A model generated the notes under the pieces. The model had not been told where the DNA came from and did not search any database. It saw nothing but the letters and a program-made list of their open reading frames with translations. The position numbers and the translations under genes were made by a program. From contig JAEORM010000295.1 of the NCBI GenBank assembly GCA_016840905.1, positions 1-14,172 of the forward strand: a stretch of 14,172 bases of DNA, read 5' to 3'. This document shows positions 1-6,540 of this stretch, one piece after another (the stretch's first letter is position 1; each line of letters opens with the position of its first letter). The stretch comes from Candidatus Gerdarchaeota archaeon. Its GTDB lineage: Archaea > Asgardarchaeota > Heimdallarchaeia > JABLTI01.

Positions 1-286
1 AGGAATAGTAATAGCAAACTTTCCTGGAACAATGGATGAGCTAAAGAGCAAGATTGGTATTAAACAAAAAGCACACTATTACAAAGTAGATGCTACTAAG
101 ATTGCTAATGAAGAATTAGGAAGACCGATAACAAATACTGTTATGCTTGGAGCATTGGTAAAGGTAGCAAAGATAATTGACCTAGCTAATGTCTGTGAAG
201 CAACTGCTGAAAGATTTCCAGGCGCAATCGGTGAGAAAAACGTAAAGGCAATAAAACGAGCCTATGAAGAGGTCGAAGCAGAATGA
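1..286 (+). CDS. porC: Pyruvate:ferredoxin oxidoreductase gamma subunit, C-terminal part (5' end off window)
   Basis: Only the last 94 codons are present; the frame is open from base 2 (GIVIANFPGTMDE...), so the apparent ATG at 32 is internal. The gamma subunit (PorC/PorG family) is one of four chains of the archaeal enzyme that oxidises pyruvate with CoA to acetyl-CoA, CO2 and reduced ferredoxin in the cytoplasm. The visible part has the usual end of this family: an NTVMLGALVKV helix region followed by a run ending in RFPGAIGEKNVKAIKRAYEEV. The TGA stop overlaps the porD ATG in an ATGA (283-286), so the two are probably translationally coupled. Codons favour ATA, ACA and AGA, unlike porA downstream. 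The family call relies largely on the following porD, porA and porB; another 2-oxoacid:ferredoxin oxidoreductase (e.g. 2-ketoisovalerate) gamma subunit is a less likely alternative. Confidence 0.9.
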   Translation, partial: GIVIANFPGTMDELKSKIGIKQKAHYYKVDATKIANEELGRPITNTVMLGALVKVAKIIDLANVCEATAERFPGAIGEKNVKAIKRAYEEVEAE

Positions 287-609
287 CAAAAAACACCCTA
301 ACAGATAAAGAAATGCAAGAATGGATAACAGATAAATGGGGCTACGAAAAACTACCAATGGGTGGAAGTGTTCCATATGCTGGATCATCAGCATTCTTCA
401 AAACTGGCGATTGGAGTGCATTCAAAGCAGTAGTAGATAGAACAAAATGCACAAAATGTACAACATGCTTCTTCCTATGTCCAGATTCAGCAATAGAGAT
501 GGATGAAGAAGAAATACCAGTAATGAATTTTGACTATTGTAAAGGTTGTGGCATATGCGCACAAGAGTGCCCATCTGATGCCATTGAAATGAAAGACTTG
601 AGCAAATAG
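283..609 (+). CDS. porD: Pyruvate:ferredoxin oxidoreductase delta subunit (2x[4Fe-4S] ferredoxin-like)
   Basis: A 108-residue ferredoxin-like subunit that passes electrons from the catalytic alpha/beta chains to free ferredoxin. Two complete [4Fe-4S] motifs are visible: C56-x2-C59-x2-C62-x3-C66-P and C86-x2-C89-x2-C92-x3-C96-P. The roughly 50-residue N-terminal extension before the first cluster (with PYAGSSAFFKTGDWSAFK) is normal for PorD and distinguishes it from a stand-alone ferredoxin. The start is fixed by the ATGA overlap with the porC stop. Its stop TAG lies inside the AGGTGA ribosome-binding site of porA (608-613), so translation of the operon looks coupled throughout. Thr is almost always ACA and Ile mostly ATA, in contrast with porA. 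Length and order (gamma-delta-alpha-beta) match archaeal por operons. Confidence 0.95.
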   Translation: MTKNTLTDKEMQEWITDKWGYEKLPMGGSVPYAGSSAFFKTGDWSAFKAVVDRTKCTKCTTCFFLCPDSAIEMDEEEIPVMNFDYCKGCGICAQECPSDAIEMKDLSK

Positions 610-620
610 GTGATTAAGAA

Positions 621-1817
621 ATGACTAAAACTGCTGTTAAACCTGGTAAACGTATTGGTATGACTGGTGACGAAGCTGTTGCTAACGCTGCTGCAGTTAT
701 CAATCCTGATGTTGTTGCTGCCTATCCTATCACCCCTCAAACTATTATTGTTGAACATTTCAGTGATTTTGTTGCTAATGGTGAAGTTGATACCGAATAT
801 GTTTGTGTTGAATCTGAACACAGTGCTATGAGTGCTTGTGTTGGCGCAAGTGTTACTGGTGCAAGAGTTTTTACTGCTTCTGCCAGTCAAGGTGTTGCTT
901 TGATGTATGAAATCCTTTTCATCGCTGCAGCTTCCCGCTTACCTATTGTTATGGCTGTTGCCAACAGAGCTCTTAGTGGTCCTATCAATATTCATGGTGA
1001 ACTTACCGACCAAACTGTCTGTCGTGACACTGGTTGGATTTCTATGTTCTCTGAATCTGCTCAAGAAGCTTATGATACCACCTTCCTTTCATTCAAAATA
1101 GGTGAACATCCTGATGTTTCTCTTCCTGTCATGTTTGGTTTAGATGGTTTTATTTTAACCCATGCTCTCGAAGGTGTACATCCTTTAGATAGAAATTTCG
1201 TTAGGACTTTCTTACCAGATCGTGTTATGAAATATCCCACTATGCCAGGCAATCCCGTTTCTTCTGGGTTATTGGCTCTCCCTGATTATTACATGGAAGT
1301 CAAGTACCAACAAGAGTTAGCTATGAATGCTGCTCGAAAGGTTATTCCCAAAGTCTTCAAAGAATTTGGCGAATTAACTGGTCGAAACTACAAGATGGTT
1401 GAAGAATACAAGATGGAAGGTGCTGAGACAGCCCTTGTTACTATGGGTGCCTTAGCCGGTTCTACAAAATATGTTGTTGATAAGCTCCGAAGTGAAGGTC
1501 AAAAAGTCGGTATGCTAAAAGTGAAGACTTTTCGCCCCTTCCCTGGCGAAGAAATAGCTAAAGCATTAAAGAATGTTGAAGCTGTTGGAGTCATTGATCG
1601 AGATTTAACCTTCGGTTCTCCTGGTCCAGCATTATACTCTGATCTTAAGGCATCCTTGTATGACTACAAAGATCGTCCACAAGTTTTTGGTTATGTTGCT
1701 GGTATTGGTGGTCGAGATGTTAACGTCGATGAATATGAATACATCTACAAACAAGTGCTCAAACATAAAGGAGCAGAAAAATCTGTTCCCATTGAATGGG
1801 TAGGTTTACGTAAGTAG
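621..1817 (+). CDS. porA: Pyruvate:ferredoxin oxidoreductase alpha subunit
   Basis: A 398-residue chain, the usual size for archaeal PorA. It carries the thiamine-diphosphate pyrimidine-side domain (about residues 10-235) and the transketolase-C-like domain II (about 265-370). Recognisable family motifs are YPITPQT (35-41), ESEHSAMSACVGAS (64-77) and TASASQG (85-91), plus LKVKTFRPFP near residue 300. The YPITPQT region helps bind substrate and cofactor at the alpha/beta interface. The ATG at 621 follows an AGGTGA ribosome-binding site at 608-613 and lies 11 bases after porD. Codon use differs from porC/porD: Ile is ATT or ATC rather than ATA, Thr is ACT or ACC, and Gly is mostly GGT, consistent with selection for high expression. 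A 2-oxoglutarate or 2-ketoisovalerate enzyme is possible, but the subunit order and the beta chain fit pyruvate best. Confidence 0.93.
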   Translation: MTKTAVKPGKRIGMTGDEAVANAAAVINPDVVAAYPITPQTIIVEHFSDFVANGEVDTEYVCVESEHSAMSACVGASVTGARVFTASASQGVALMYEILFIAAASRLPIVMAVANRALSGPINIHGELTDQTVCRDTGWISMFSESAQEAYDTTFLSFKIGEHPDVSLPVMFGLDGFILTHALEGVHPLDRNFVRTFLPDRVMKYPTMPGNPVSSGLLALPDYYMEVKYQQELAMNAARKVIPKVFKEFGELTGRNYKMVEEYKMEGAETALVTMGALAGSTKYVVDKLRSEGQKVGMLKVKTFRPFPGEEIAKALKNVEAVGVIDRDLTFGSPGPALYSDLKASLYDYKDRPQVFGYVAGIGGRDVNVDEYEYIYKQVLKHKGAEKSVPIEWVGLRK

Positions 1818-1831
1818 GAGGACGATGAAAA

Positions 1832-2815
1832 ATGGTTACTACTGAAGAATTAAAAGAAGTAAAGATTGCAAAAGCAAAAGATTTAGTTAAAGAGAAAAAC
1901 CGCTTAGCACCAGGTCATAGACTTTGTGCTGGTTGTACAGCTGGAACAATTGCTCGTTGTGCTACTCTCGTAACAGATCCCGAAAATGTGACTGTTTTCC
2001 ATGCCACGGGTTGTATGGAAGTTGCTACTACCATTTATCCCTTCACTGCTTGGCGAGTACCATGGTTCCATAATGCTTTTGAAAATGTTGCTGCAACTGC
2101 TAGTGGTGCTGAAGCTGCCTATCGAGCAATGGTTCGTAAAGGTACATTAGAAAAAGTACCTGATATCATTGCTTTTGCTGGTGATGGTGGTACCTATGAT
2201 ATTGGTATACAATCACTTAGTGGTGCTCTTGAGCGAGGTCATGACTTTGTGTACATTTGTTATACAAATGGAGCTTATATGAACACTGGTATCCAACGAT
2301 CTGGAGGCACACCAATGTATGCTGCAACTACAACCTCCCCAGCAGGTTCTGTTATTCCTGGTAAAGTACAATGGAGAAAAGATTTAGTAGCTATTGCTGC
2401 TGCTCACAAAGTGCAATATGTTGCTACTGCTTCACCAGCTGCTCATCGTGATATGATGACCAAAGTCCGCAGAGCCCTAGATGTTGACGGTCCAGCATTC
2501 ATCTTGGTTGATATGCCTTGCCCAAGAGGATGGCGTTTCCCTGAAGAACAATCTGTAAAAGTTGCTCAATTAGGAATTGATACTTGTTATTTCCCACTAT
2601 ACGAAATTTATGATGGTAGAGAATATGTCCTAAGTGCAAAAAGTAAAGCAATCGCTAATAAACCTGAAAGAAAAGTCCCAATAGAGGAATATCTTCAAGG
2701 TCAAGGTCGATTTAGACACTTATTCAAACCACAAAAACGTGACGATCTCATCGCTCAATTCCAAGCAATGGTCGACCAAGAATGGGATTACTTGCAAAAA
2801 TTATGTAATCTTTAA
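1832..2815 (+). CDS. porB: Pyruvate:ferredoxin oxidoreductase beta subunit
   Basis: A 327-residue catalytic chain that binds the thiamine diphosphate/Mg and the [4Fe-4S] cluster nearest the active site. Cluster ligands are likely C32 and C35 (CAGC), C61 (GCMEV) and C230 (MPCPRGW), the arrangement expected in PorB. The diphosphate/Mg motif is GDGGTYDIG beginning at residue 117, ending with NGAYMNTG near 146-153. The start is the ATG at 1832, ten bases after a GGAGG (1817-1821) that overlaps the porA stop. An ATG at 1825 is out of frame and stops within seven codons. The C-terminal tail (from about residue 275) is rich in K/R/Q and ends DYLQKLCNL. The gene is the last of the operon, and a clear intrinsic-type terminator follows 16 bases after its stop. 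Confidence 0.95.
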   Translation: MVTTEELKEVKIAKAKDLVKEKNRLAPGHRLCAGCTAGTIARCATLVTDPENVTVFHATGCMEVATTIYPFTAWRVPWFHNAFENVAATASGAEAAYRAMVRKGTLEKVPDIIAFAGDGGTYDIGIQSLSGALERGHDFVYICYTNGAYMNTGIQRSGGTPMYAATTTSPAGSVIPGKVQWRKDLVAIAAAHKVQYVATASPAAHRDMMTKVRRALDVDGPAFILVDMPCPRGWRFPEEQSVKVAQLGIDTCYFPLYEIYDGREYVLSAKSKAIANKPERKVPIEEYLQGQGRFRHLFKPQKRDDLIAQFQAMVDQEWDYLQKLCNL

Positions 2816-2830
2816 TTGAACGTAAAAATC

Positions 2831-2875
2831 AACCGTTCTCTTCTTATAAGAGAATTGGTTGTACTATTTTTTTTT
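2831..2875 (+). terminator. Terminator of the por operon
   Basis: A hairpin pairs TTCTCTT (2836-2842) with AAGAGAA (2848-2854) around a CTTAT loop, extended by AACC (2831-2834) with GGTT (2857-2860). It is followed by a run of nine T (2867-2875). Archaeal termination needs mainly the T-tract, and both elements are present. Confidence 0.8.
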
Positions 2876-2910
2876 ATCATTTTCTTCTTTTGAAACCCAA
2901 TTTAGACCTT

Positions 2911-2918
2911 TTTAAATA
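2911..2918 (+). promoter_or_regulatory. TATA-like box for the small membrane-peptide gene
   Basis: TTTAAATA matches the archaeal TATA consensus. The expected transcription start is about 25 bases downstream, near 2940-2945, which would give a leader of about 35 bases before the ATG at 2979. It lies just behind the por terminator, so the small gene probably has its own transcript. Confidence 0.5.
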
Positions 2919-2939
2919 AAATTACTCGTAGGTCTCTTC

Positions 2940-2966
2940 GAGAAATATGATTTCTCCTCGCGGAGG
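2940..2966 (+). promoter_or_regulatory. Structured leader that can mask the ribosome-binding site
   Basis: Two mutually exclusive hairpins are visible. GAGAAAT (2940-2946) pairs perfectly with ATTTCTC (2950-2956) around an ATG loop. Alternatively CTCC (2954-2957) pairs with GGAG (2962-2965) around TCGC, hiding the GGAGGT ribosome-binding site (2962-2967). The first hairpin uses CTC of the second, so forming one frees or hides the ribosome-binding site. Function is inference; this could also be chance in a short AT-rich leader. Confidence 0.35.
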
Positions 2967-2978
2967 TCTAAAATTAAA

Positions 2979-3113
2979 ATGATGAAACTTTGGAAAAACA
3001 AACGATTGGGTTTATTCATCCTATTCGGATTAATGATATTACTCTTTGTGACCTATACAGTAACTATCGGTCCACCTGAGGAAGCGCCACCATTCTTAAC
3101 ACCTGGTCCTTAA
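2979..3113 (+). CDS. Small single-span membrane peptide (44 residues)
   Basis: This gene is short but has all its signals. A TATA-like box lies at 2911-2918, a GGAGGT ribosome-binding site at 2962-2967, 11 bases before the start, then two consecutive ATG codons (2979, 2982) and TAA at 3111-3113. The peptide begins MMKLWKNKR (basic, so the N-terminus should stay inside). One hydrophobic span of about 21 residues follows (LGLFILFGLMILLFVTYTVTI shortened at its ends, residues 10-30), and then a 14-residue proline-rich acidic tail (GPPEEAPPFLTPGP) outside. I recognise no family and propose no function. A weak hairpin terminator follows at 3154-3166. The alternative is a chance open frame, but promoter, ribosome-binding site and membrane topology agree. 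Confidence 0.55.
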   Translation: MMKLWKNKRLGLFILFGLMILLFVTYTVTIGPPEEAPPFLTPGP

Positions 3114-3143
3114 ATTTCTCGAATAATGAGCCGAGGTAAAATC

Positions 3144-3176
3144 TGAAAAAAGTCCTTGTAAAAAGGCGCTTCTTTA
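3144..3176. terminator. Bidirectional weak terminator
   Basis: CCTT (3154-3157) pairs with AAGG (3163-3166) around a five-base loop. On the minus strand the hairpin is followed by AC and T6, serving the GTPase gene that ends at 3178. On the plus strand a T-rich stretch follows (TTCTTT at 3170-3175, then more T beyond 3180), serving the small membrane-peptide gene. Confidence 0.4.
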
Positions 3177-3177
3177 C

Positions 3178-3759
3178 TTATTTTTTCTTTTCTTTCTCTA
3201 GCATAGAGCCTTCTGCATTTAGGACCATAGTTTTTATCAATAAATCAAAAACTTTCTTAATAGAATCACCCGTTTTAGCAGAAGTTTCAAGATAAGGAAT
3301 CTTATATCCAACTTCTTTGGATTTTTTCAGAGCATAACTTTTAGCTTCTTTGGAAGTAACTATTCTGTTCTCCAAATCAATTTTATTTCCAACAATTATT
3401 AAGGGAATACCCTTGCAATTTGCAAGAGCTTCTGTAATCCATTTATCTAAATTCTCAAAAGAATCTTTCTTGGTAACATCGAAAACAACCAAACCACCAA
3501 GAGAACCACGATAATATAAGGGACGAATTTTAGAGAAACGCTCTTGCCCTCCAGTATCCCAAATTTGGCATTTTATTCGTTTCTCATTCATGACTAATTG
3601 TTTGATTGTGAAATCAACACCTATGGTCATCTTATAATTTTCTTGGAATTTATCAGTTGCATATCGATAAGTTATAGCTGTTTTTCCTACTGCTCCGTCA
3701 CCTACCACAATTGTTTTGAACAAGTAATCAAATCCTTGGCGAGGAGCGATTTCATCCAA
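3178..3759 (-). CDS. Rab/Ras-like small GTPase
   Basis: A 193-residue GTP-binding switch protein of the Ras superfamily, closest in motif pattern to Rab. All G boxes are intact: G1 GDGAVGKT (20-27), G2 threonine T45 in MTIGVDF, G3 WDTGGQERF (67-75) with catalytic-type Q72, G4 NKID (125-128) and G5 TSAK (159-162). The Rab-type segment after G3 (RPLYYRG) is present. G70 replaces the alanine usual in Rab DTAGQ. The C-terminus ends MLEKEKKK: no CaaX or CC prenylation cysteine, only a lysine-rich tail. The start is TTG at 3759: it has an excellent GGAAGGAA ribosome-binding site six bases upstream and an in-frame TAA just before. The ATG at 3755 is out of frame. The gene diverges from the universal-stress gene across 169 bases. 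No GAP, GEF or Roadblock/longin partner is in the window, so its cell role is unknown. Confidence 0.93.
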   Translation of the reverse strand: MDEIAPRQGFDYLFKTIVVGDGAVGKTAITYRYATDKFQENYKMTIGVDFTIKQLVMNEKRIKCQIWDTGGQERFSKIRPLYYRGSLGGLVVFDVTKKDSFENLDKWITEALANCKGIPLIIVGNKIDLENRIVTSKEAKSYALKKSKEVGYKIPYLETSAKTGDSIKKVFDLLIKTMVLNAEGSMLEKEKKK

Positions 3760-3928
3760 TAGTTATTCCTTCCTTAACTCTAGTCTCTCAAACTTAGAAT
3801 AATCTTTCTTTTTCGTGCATCTAATAAAAAACCTTTGCTTTGAGGATATTTTTTACATGAATAATTTCTTTTTATGAGGTAAATATATTTGCTAGTATTA
3901 TTATTATTTTCCTACTAAAAGTTAAAGA
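3760..3928. promoter_or_regulatory. Divergent intergenic region between GTPase and universal-stress genes
   Basis: This stretch holds promoters for both directions. For the plus-strand gene, TAAATATATT (3880-3889) is a good TATA-like box that would start RNA near 3910-3915. For the minus-strand GTPase, AT-rich candidates are at 3821-3831 and 3846-3856 (minus-strand TTTTTTATTAG and TAAAAAATATC); neither is decisive. I see no clear inverted repeat or small gene. Confidence 0.4.
3766..3773 (-). promoter_or_regulatory. Ribosome-binding site that fixes the TTG start of the GTPase
   Basis: On the minus strand GGAAGGAA is followed by TAACTA and the TTG at 3759. The TAA here is in frame with the gene, so no longer start is possible. 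This is good evidence that this organism uses TTG initiation. Confidence 0.65.
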
Positions 3929-4882
3929 ATGATAATATCAATCTGTAGTAAAGGAGACCTAAAAGATATTATGACATTGGATAGTATAGATTTAGATGCT
4001 GGTTTGTTTGGTGGACCTGGTGATAAAATTCTTCTCCCCTTAATGGGTTACCCCTCAGAACGGGATGCTATTTTTGTTGCTCTTACTGCAGCTGAATATT
4101 TTGGTATTAATTTATATATTTTACATATTACCAGTAAATCTTCGAAAATAGAGGATTATTTTCTAAATGAAATTAACAATATTAAACGACGTGCTGCAAA
4201 ATTAAAAGTTAATCTAGAAATCAATATTCTCGAACATCCTAAATGGTATGCTCCTGATTCAGTCATCCTTAATGAAATAACAACTCTGGCGCCAAAATTG
4301 ACTATTATGATGAGTAGACGAAAGGGTCTATTCCAACGTTTATCTGGGAGTATTGCGGAGAGGGTTGCAAGGAAAAGTCCTCATTCTGTTATGATTATTA
4401 GATCACCGATAAAGGATTGGGTAACTTATGGTTCACAAATTTCTCCTAGAAAAATAATTGTTCCTATAGGAGGAAGAACTAATTGTGAAACTTCTGCTGT
4501 ACAATTAGCAATAGCTATTGCTAATGCAGGAGAATCTCAAGATGCTGATATCACTCTTCTTCATAGTATCATTGTTCCTGAAACAGTACCCATTTTAGAT
4601 ACTGATAATAACATGTTTCATGCTGAAGAGAAGAAATTCATCAAATTAGCTGGTACATACAGCACGATGCTCATGTTCCCAATGAAAACAAAAGTAATCG
4701 TTGGTAGGGATATTGGACGATCAGTTAGTCAATATATCAATAAGGTGCAAGCTGATCTAGCTATTATGGGTGTTCATTATGTTCCACGAAAATTCTTTGG
4801 ATTATTTGGCACAGATACCAATGAAATTTATAATAATAGTGAATGTCCAGTTATGGTAATATTCCACAAAGAGCAATGTTAA
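3929..4882 (+). CDS. Tandem universal-stress-protein (UspA-like) domain protein
   Basis: A 317-residue protein with two Usp (Rossmann-like alpha/beta) domains. Domain 1 spans about 31-160 (DKILLPLMGYPSERDA ... HSVMIIRSP) and domain 2 about 173-313 (RKIIVPIGGRTNCETSA ... CPVMVIFHK). The nucleotide-binding G-rich loop is recognisable but degenerate: LSGSIAERV (139-147) in domain 1, and MGVHYVP with GLFGTDTNEI (280-300) in domain 2. ATP binding is therefore possible but not certain. No membrane span is seen, so it should be cytosolic. The start is uncertain: ATG 3929 has no ribosome-binding site, while in-frame ATG 3971 (M15) follows a GGAG at 3953-3956, giving a 303-residue product. The amino-acid permease follows after 117 bases. 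Usp domains are often paired with or fused to APC permeases, so a regulatory link to transport is likely (inference). Confidence 0.85.
   Translation: MIISICSKGDLKDIMTLDSIDLDAGLFGGPGDKILLPLMGYPSERDAIFVALTAAEYFGINLYILHITSKSSKIEDYFLNEINNIKRRAAKLKVNLEINILEHPKWYAPDSVILNEITTLAPKLTIMMSRRKGLFQRLSGSIAERVARKSPHSVMIIRSPIKDWVTYGSQISPRKIIVPIGGRTNCETSAVQLAIAIANAGESQDADITLLHSIIVPETVPILDTDNNMFHAEEKKFIKLAGTYSTMLMFPMKTKVIVGRDIGRSVSQYINKVQADLAIMGVHYVPRKFFGLFGTDTNEIYNNSECPVMVIFHKEQC
3953..3956 (+). promoter_or_regulatory. Possible ribosome-binding site for an internal Usp start
   Basis: AAGGAGA (GGAG at 3953-3956) lies 14 bases before the in-frame ATG at 3971. The spacing is long, but the GGGAG before the binding-protein gene at 12585 has similar spacing. 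It argues for a start at 3971 rather than 3929. Confidence 0.35.
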
Positions 4883-4925
4883 GATTAAAAATTAAGATTT
4901 GATATGTTTCTGAATGAAGGGTAAG

Positions 4926-4954
4926 TTTTTAAAACCCATCAAGCATTTTTGATG
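4926..4954 (+). promoter_or_regulatory. TATA-like box with adjacent inverted repeat before the permease
   Basis: TTTTTAAAA (4926-4934) resembles an archaeal TATA box, predicting a transcription start near 4955. That lies past the ATG at 4949 and so favours the permease start at 5000. Immediately behind the box, CATCAA (4937-4942) and TTGATG (4949-4954) form an inverted repeat overlapping the predicted start site, a typical place for a repressor operator. AAGCAT also occurs twice (4941-4946, 4955-4960). Confidence 0.35.
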
Positions 4955-4999
4955 AAGCATGCTATTCTTGAATCAATTATTATATTGAAGGTTATTTTT

Positions 5000-6514
5000 A
5001 TGGTTAAATCAAAAGGTGTGAATAACGAAGAAATTCAATTCGTACCTAAAACAACTATTGATACTAATAATTCACATGAATCAAGCACTATTGGTATAAT
5101 TACTGAAAGAGAACTTTCACGTGAGTTAGGATTTAAGGAAGCAGTAAGTATAGGTCTTGGTGGAACTATCGGAGGCGGTGTTTTTAGCGTTCTCGGAATA
5201 GTCGTAGGTTTTGCAGGTCCTGCTGCAATTCTTTCTTTTCTGTTTGGAGGAATCCTTGGAGTGTTATTTGGCTATTCTTATGCTAAATTATCGGTTACTT
5301 ATCAATCTGCAGGTGGAAGTTACACTTTTGCTAAAGCAGCGTATGGGAACAAAGTAGGAGGTATGTTTGGGTGGCTTCTATGGATTGGGTATTTAGCATC
5401 ATGTTCACTTTACGCTTACACTTTTGGAATTTATTTTGCTCATTTAATAGATATCATTTCACCTAATGACCTTGTTGAAGGTGGATGGATCAGATTGATT
5501 TTTTCAATTTTCTCCACTTTAATAATAGTACTTTCAACGTTAGTTAATTTAAAGGGAGTAAAAGAAACGGGTAAATCACAAAATATCATTGTTTTAGCAA
5601 AACTCATCATTCTATTATCTTTTGTTGCCATTACAATACCTGCAGCTATTAAAGGCGCTGGAGAAAATCTAGCTGACTTCTTCATAGGTTTTGATGGACA
5701 ACCTACTGATAATATCATACAAGGATTGGTGTTAGCTGTAGTTGGAACTTCAATTCTTTTTGTAGCATTTGAAGGGATGGAACTAATACCAAATGCTTCA
5801 GAAGAAATACGAAATCCCGAGAAAAATATTCCTCGATCGATTTATACAACAATAATTGTAGCATCAATTATTTATTTATTAGTAGCATTTACCACTTTAG
5901 GCGGAACTAATTATACCGAGTTTGCAGGGGATTCGGATAAAGCTGAATATGCTTTAGCTTATGCTGCTCAACCAATACTTGGTGTTGCTGGTTTTATTCT
6001 TATTACTATAGGAGCTCTCTTTTCAACCGCTAGTGCATTCAATGCATCTTTATATGGTTCTTCCAGATTAGCCTATGTTATGGCTCGAGAGAATGTATTT
6101 CCCAGATTCTTTAGTAAAGTCTCTACTAAAAGTCGAGTGCCTTATATCAGCATTCTATCAATAAGCGGAATTATACTTATCATGACCTTAACCTTGAAAT
6201 TAGCACAAATAGCTAAATTAGCTAGTTCCATCTTTTTGTTATTATTTGCTATTATGACTTTATCAAGCTTAATTCTAAGAAAGAAGATTAAAGCTAGATT
6301 TATTTTCCCCTTCTTAGGTTTCATAATGTCCTCAGGATTATTTGGCATTTTTATCTGGGATTTAGTTAAAGAAGTGATTGATGGGGTAGAAGGGGCATTA
6401 ACAACAATTATCCTCTTACCTGTGTTAATTGTTATAGTAGGTATAGGTAGTTATTTTACTATGAGAATTCAAGTAAAACAAAAAAAGGAGCAAGCCAATC
6501 CTAATTCGGAATGA
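5000..6514 (+). CDS. APC-superfamily amino-acid permease
   Basis: A 504-residue integral membrane transporter of the amino acid-polyamine-organocation superfamily, probably a secondary symporter or exchanger for an amino acid not identifiable here. About 12 membrane spans can be read: roughly 48-70, 74-96, 117-145, 163-185, 195-217, 240-262, 281-303, 326-350, 381-400, 404-426, 433-455 and 465-487. Family hallmarks are the broken first helix GLGGTIGGGVFSVLG (52-66), QSAGGSYTF (102-110) and FVAFEGMELIPNASEEIRNP (254-273) in and after helix 6. The N-terminal 45 residues are hydrophilic and ST-rich. I chose ATG 5000 because GAAGG (4987-4991) precedes it by eight bases, and because an ATG at 4949 would add a hydrophobic 17-residue piece and probably precedes the RNA start. 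It sits between the Usp gene and a coiled-coil gene, suggesting one unit. Confidence 0.9.
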   Translation: MVKSKGVNNEEIQFVPKTTIDTNNSHESSTIGIITERELSRELGFKEAVSIGLGGTIGGGVFSVLGIVVGFAGPAAILSFLFGGILGVLFGYSYAKLSVTYQSAGGSYTFAKAAYGNKVGGMFGWLLWIGYLASCSLYAYTFGIYFAHLIDIISPNDLVEGGWIRLIFSIFSTLIIVLSTLVNLKGVKETGKSQNIIVLAKLIILLSFVAITIPAAIKGAGENLADFFIGFDGQPTDNIIQGLVLAVVGTSILFVAFEGMELIPNASEEIRNPEKNIPRSIYTTIIVASIIYLLVAFTTLGGTNYTEFAGDSDKAEYALAYAAQPILGVAGFILITIGALFSTASAFNASLYGSSRLAYVMARENVFPRFFSKVSTKSRVPYISILSISGIILIMTLTLKLAQIAKLASSIFLLLFAIMTLSSLILRKKIKARFIFPFLGFIMSSGLFGIFIWDLVKEVIDGVEGALTTIILLPVLIVIVGIGSYFTMRIQVKQKKEQANPNSE

Positions 6515-6540
6515 TTTGTTTCTCATGGTGTTGTTAAAAG

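Noticed and set aside
534..890. A 118-codon open frame on the minus strand
   Set aside because: It lies antisense across porD and porA, is rich in N, S and T as expected for the complement of their codons, and has no ribosome-binding site or recognisable motif.
4949..4999. Upstream ATG extending the permease by 17 residues
   Set aside because: The extra piece has no ribosome-binding site, overlaps the inverted repeat and probably precedes the RNA start; GAAGG before ATG 5000 is better.
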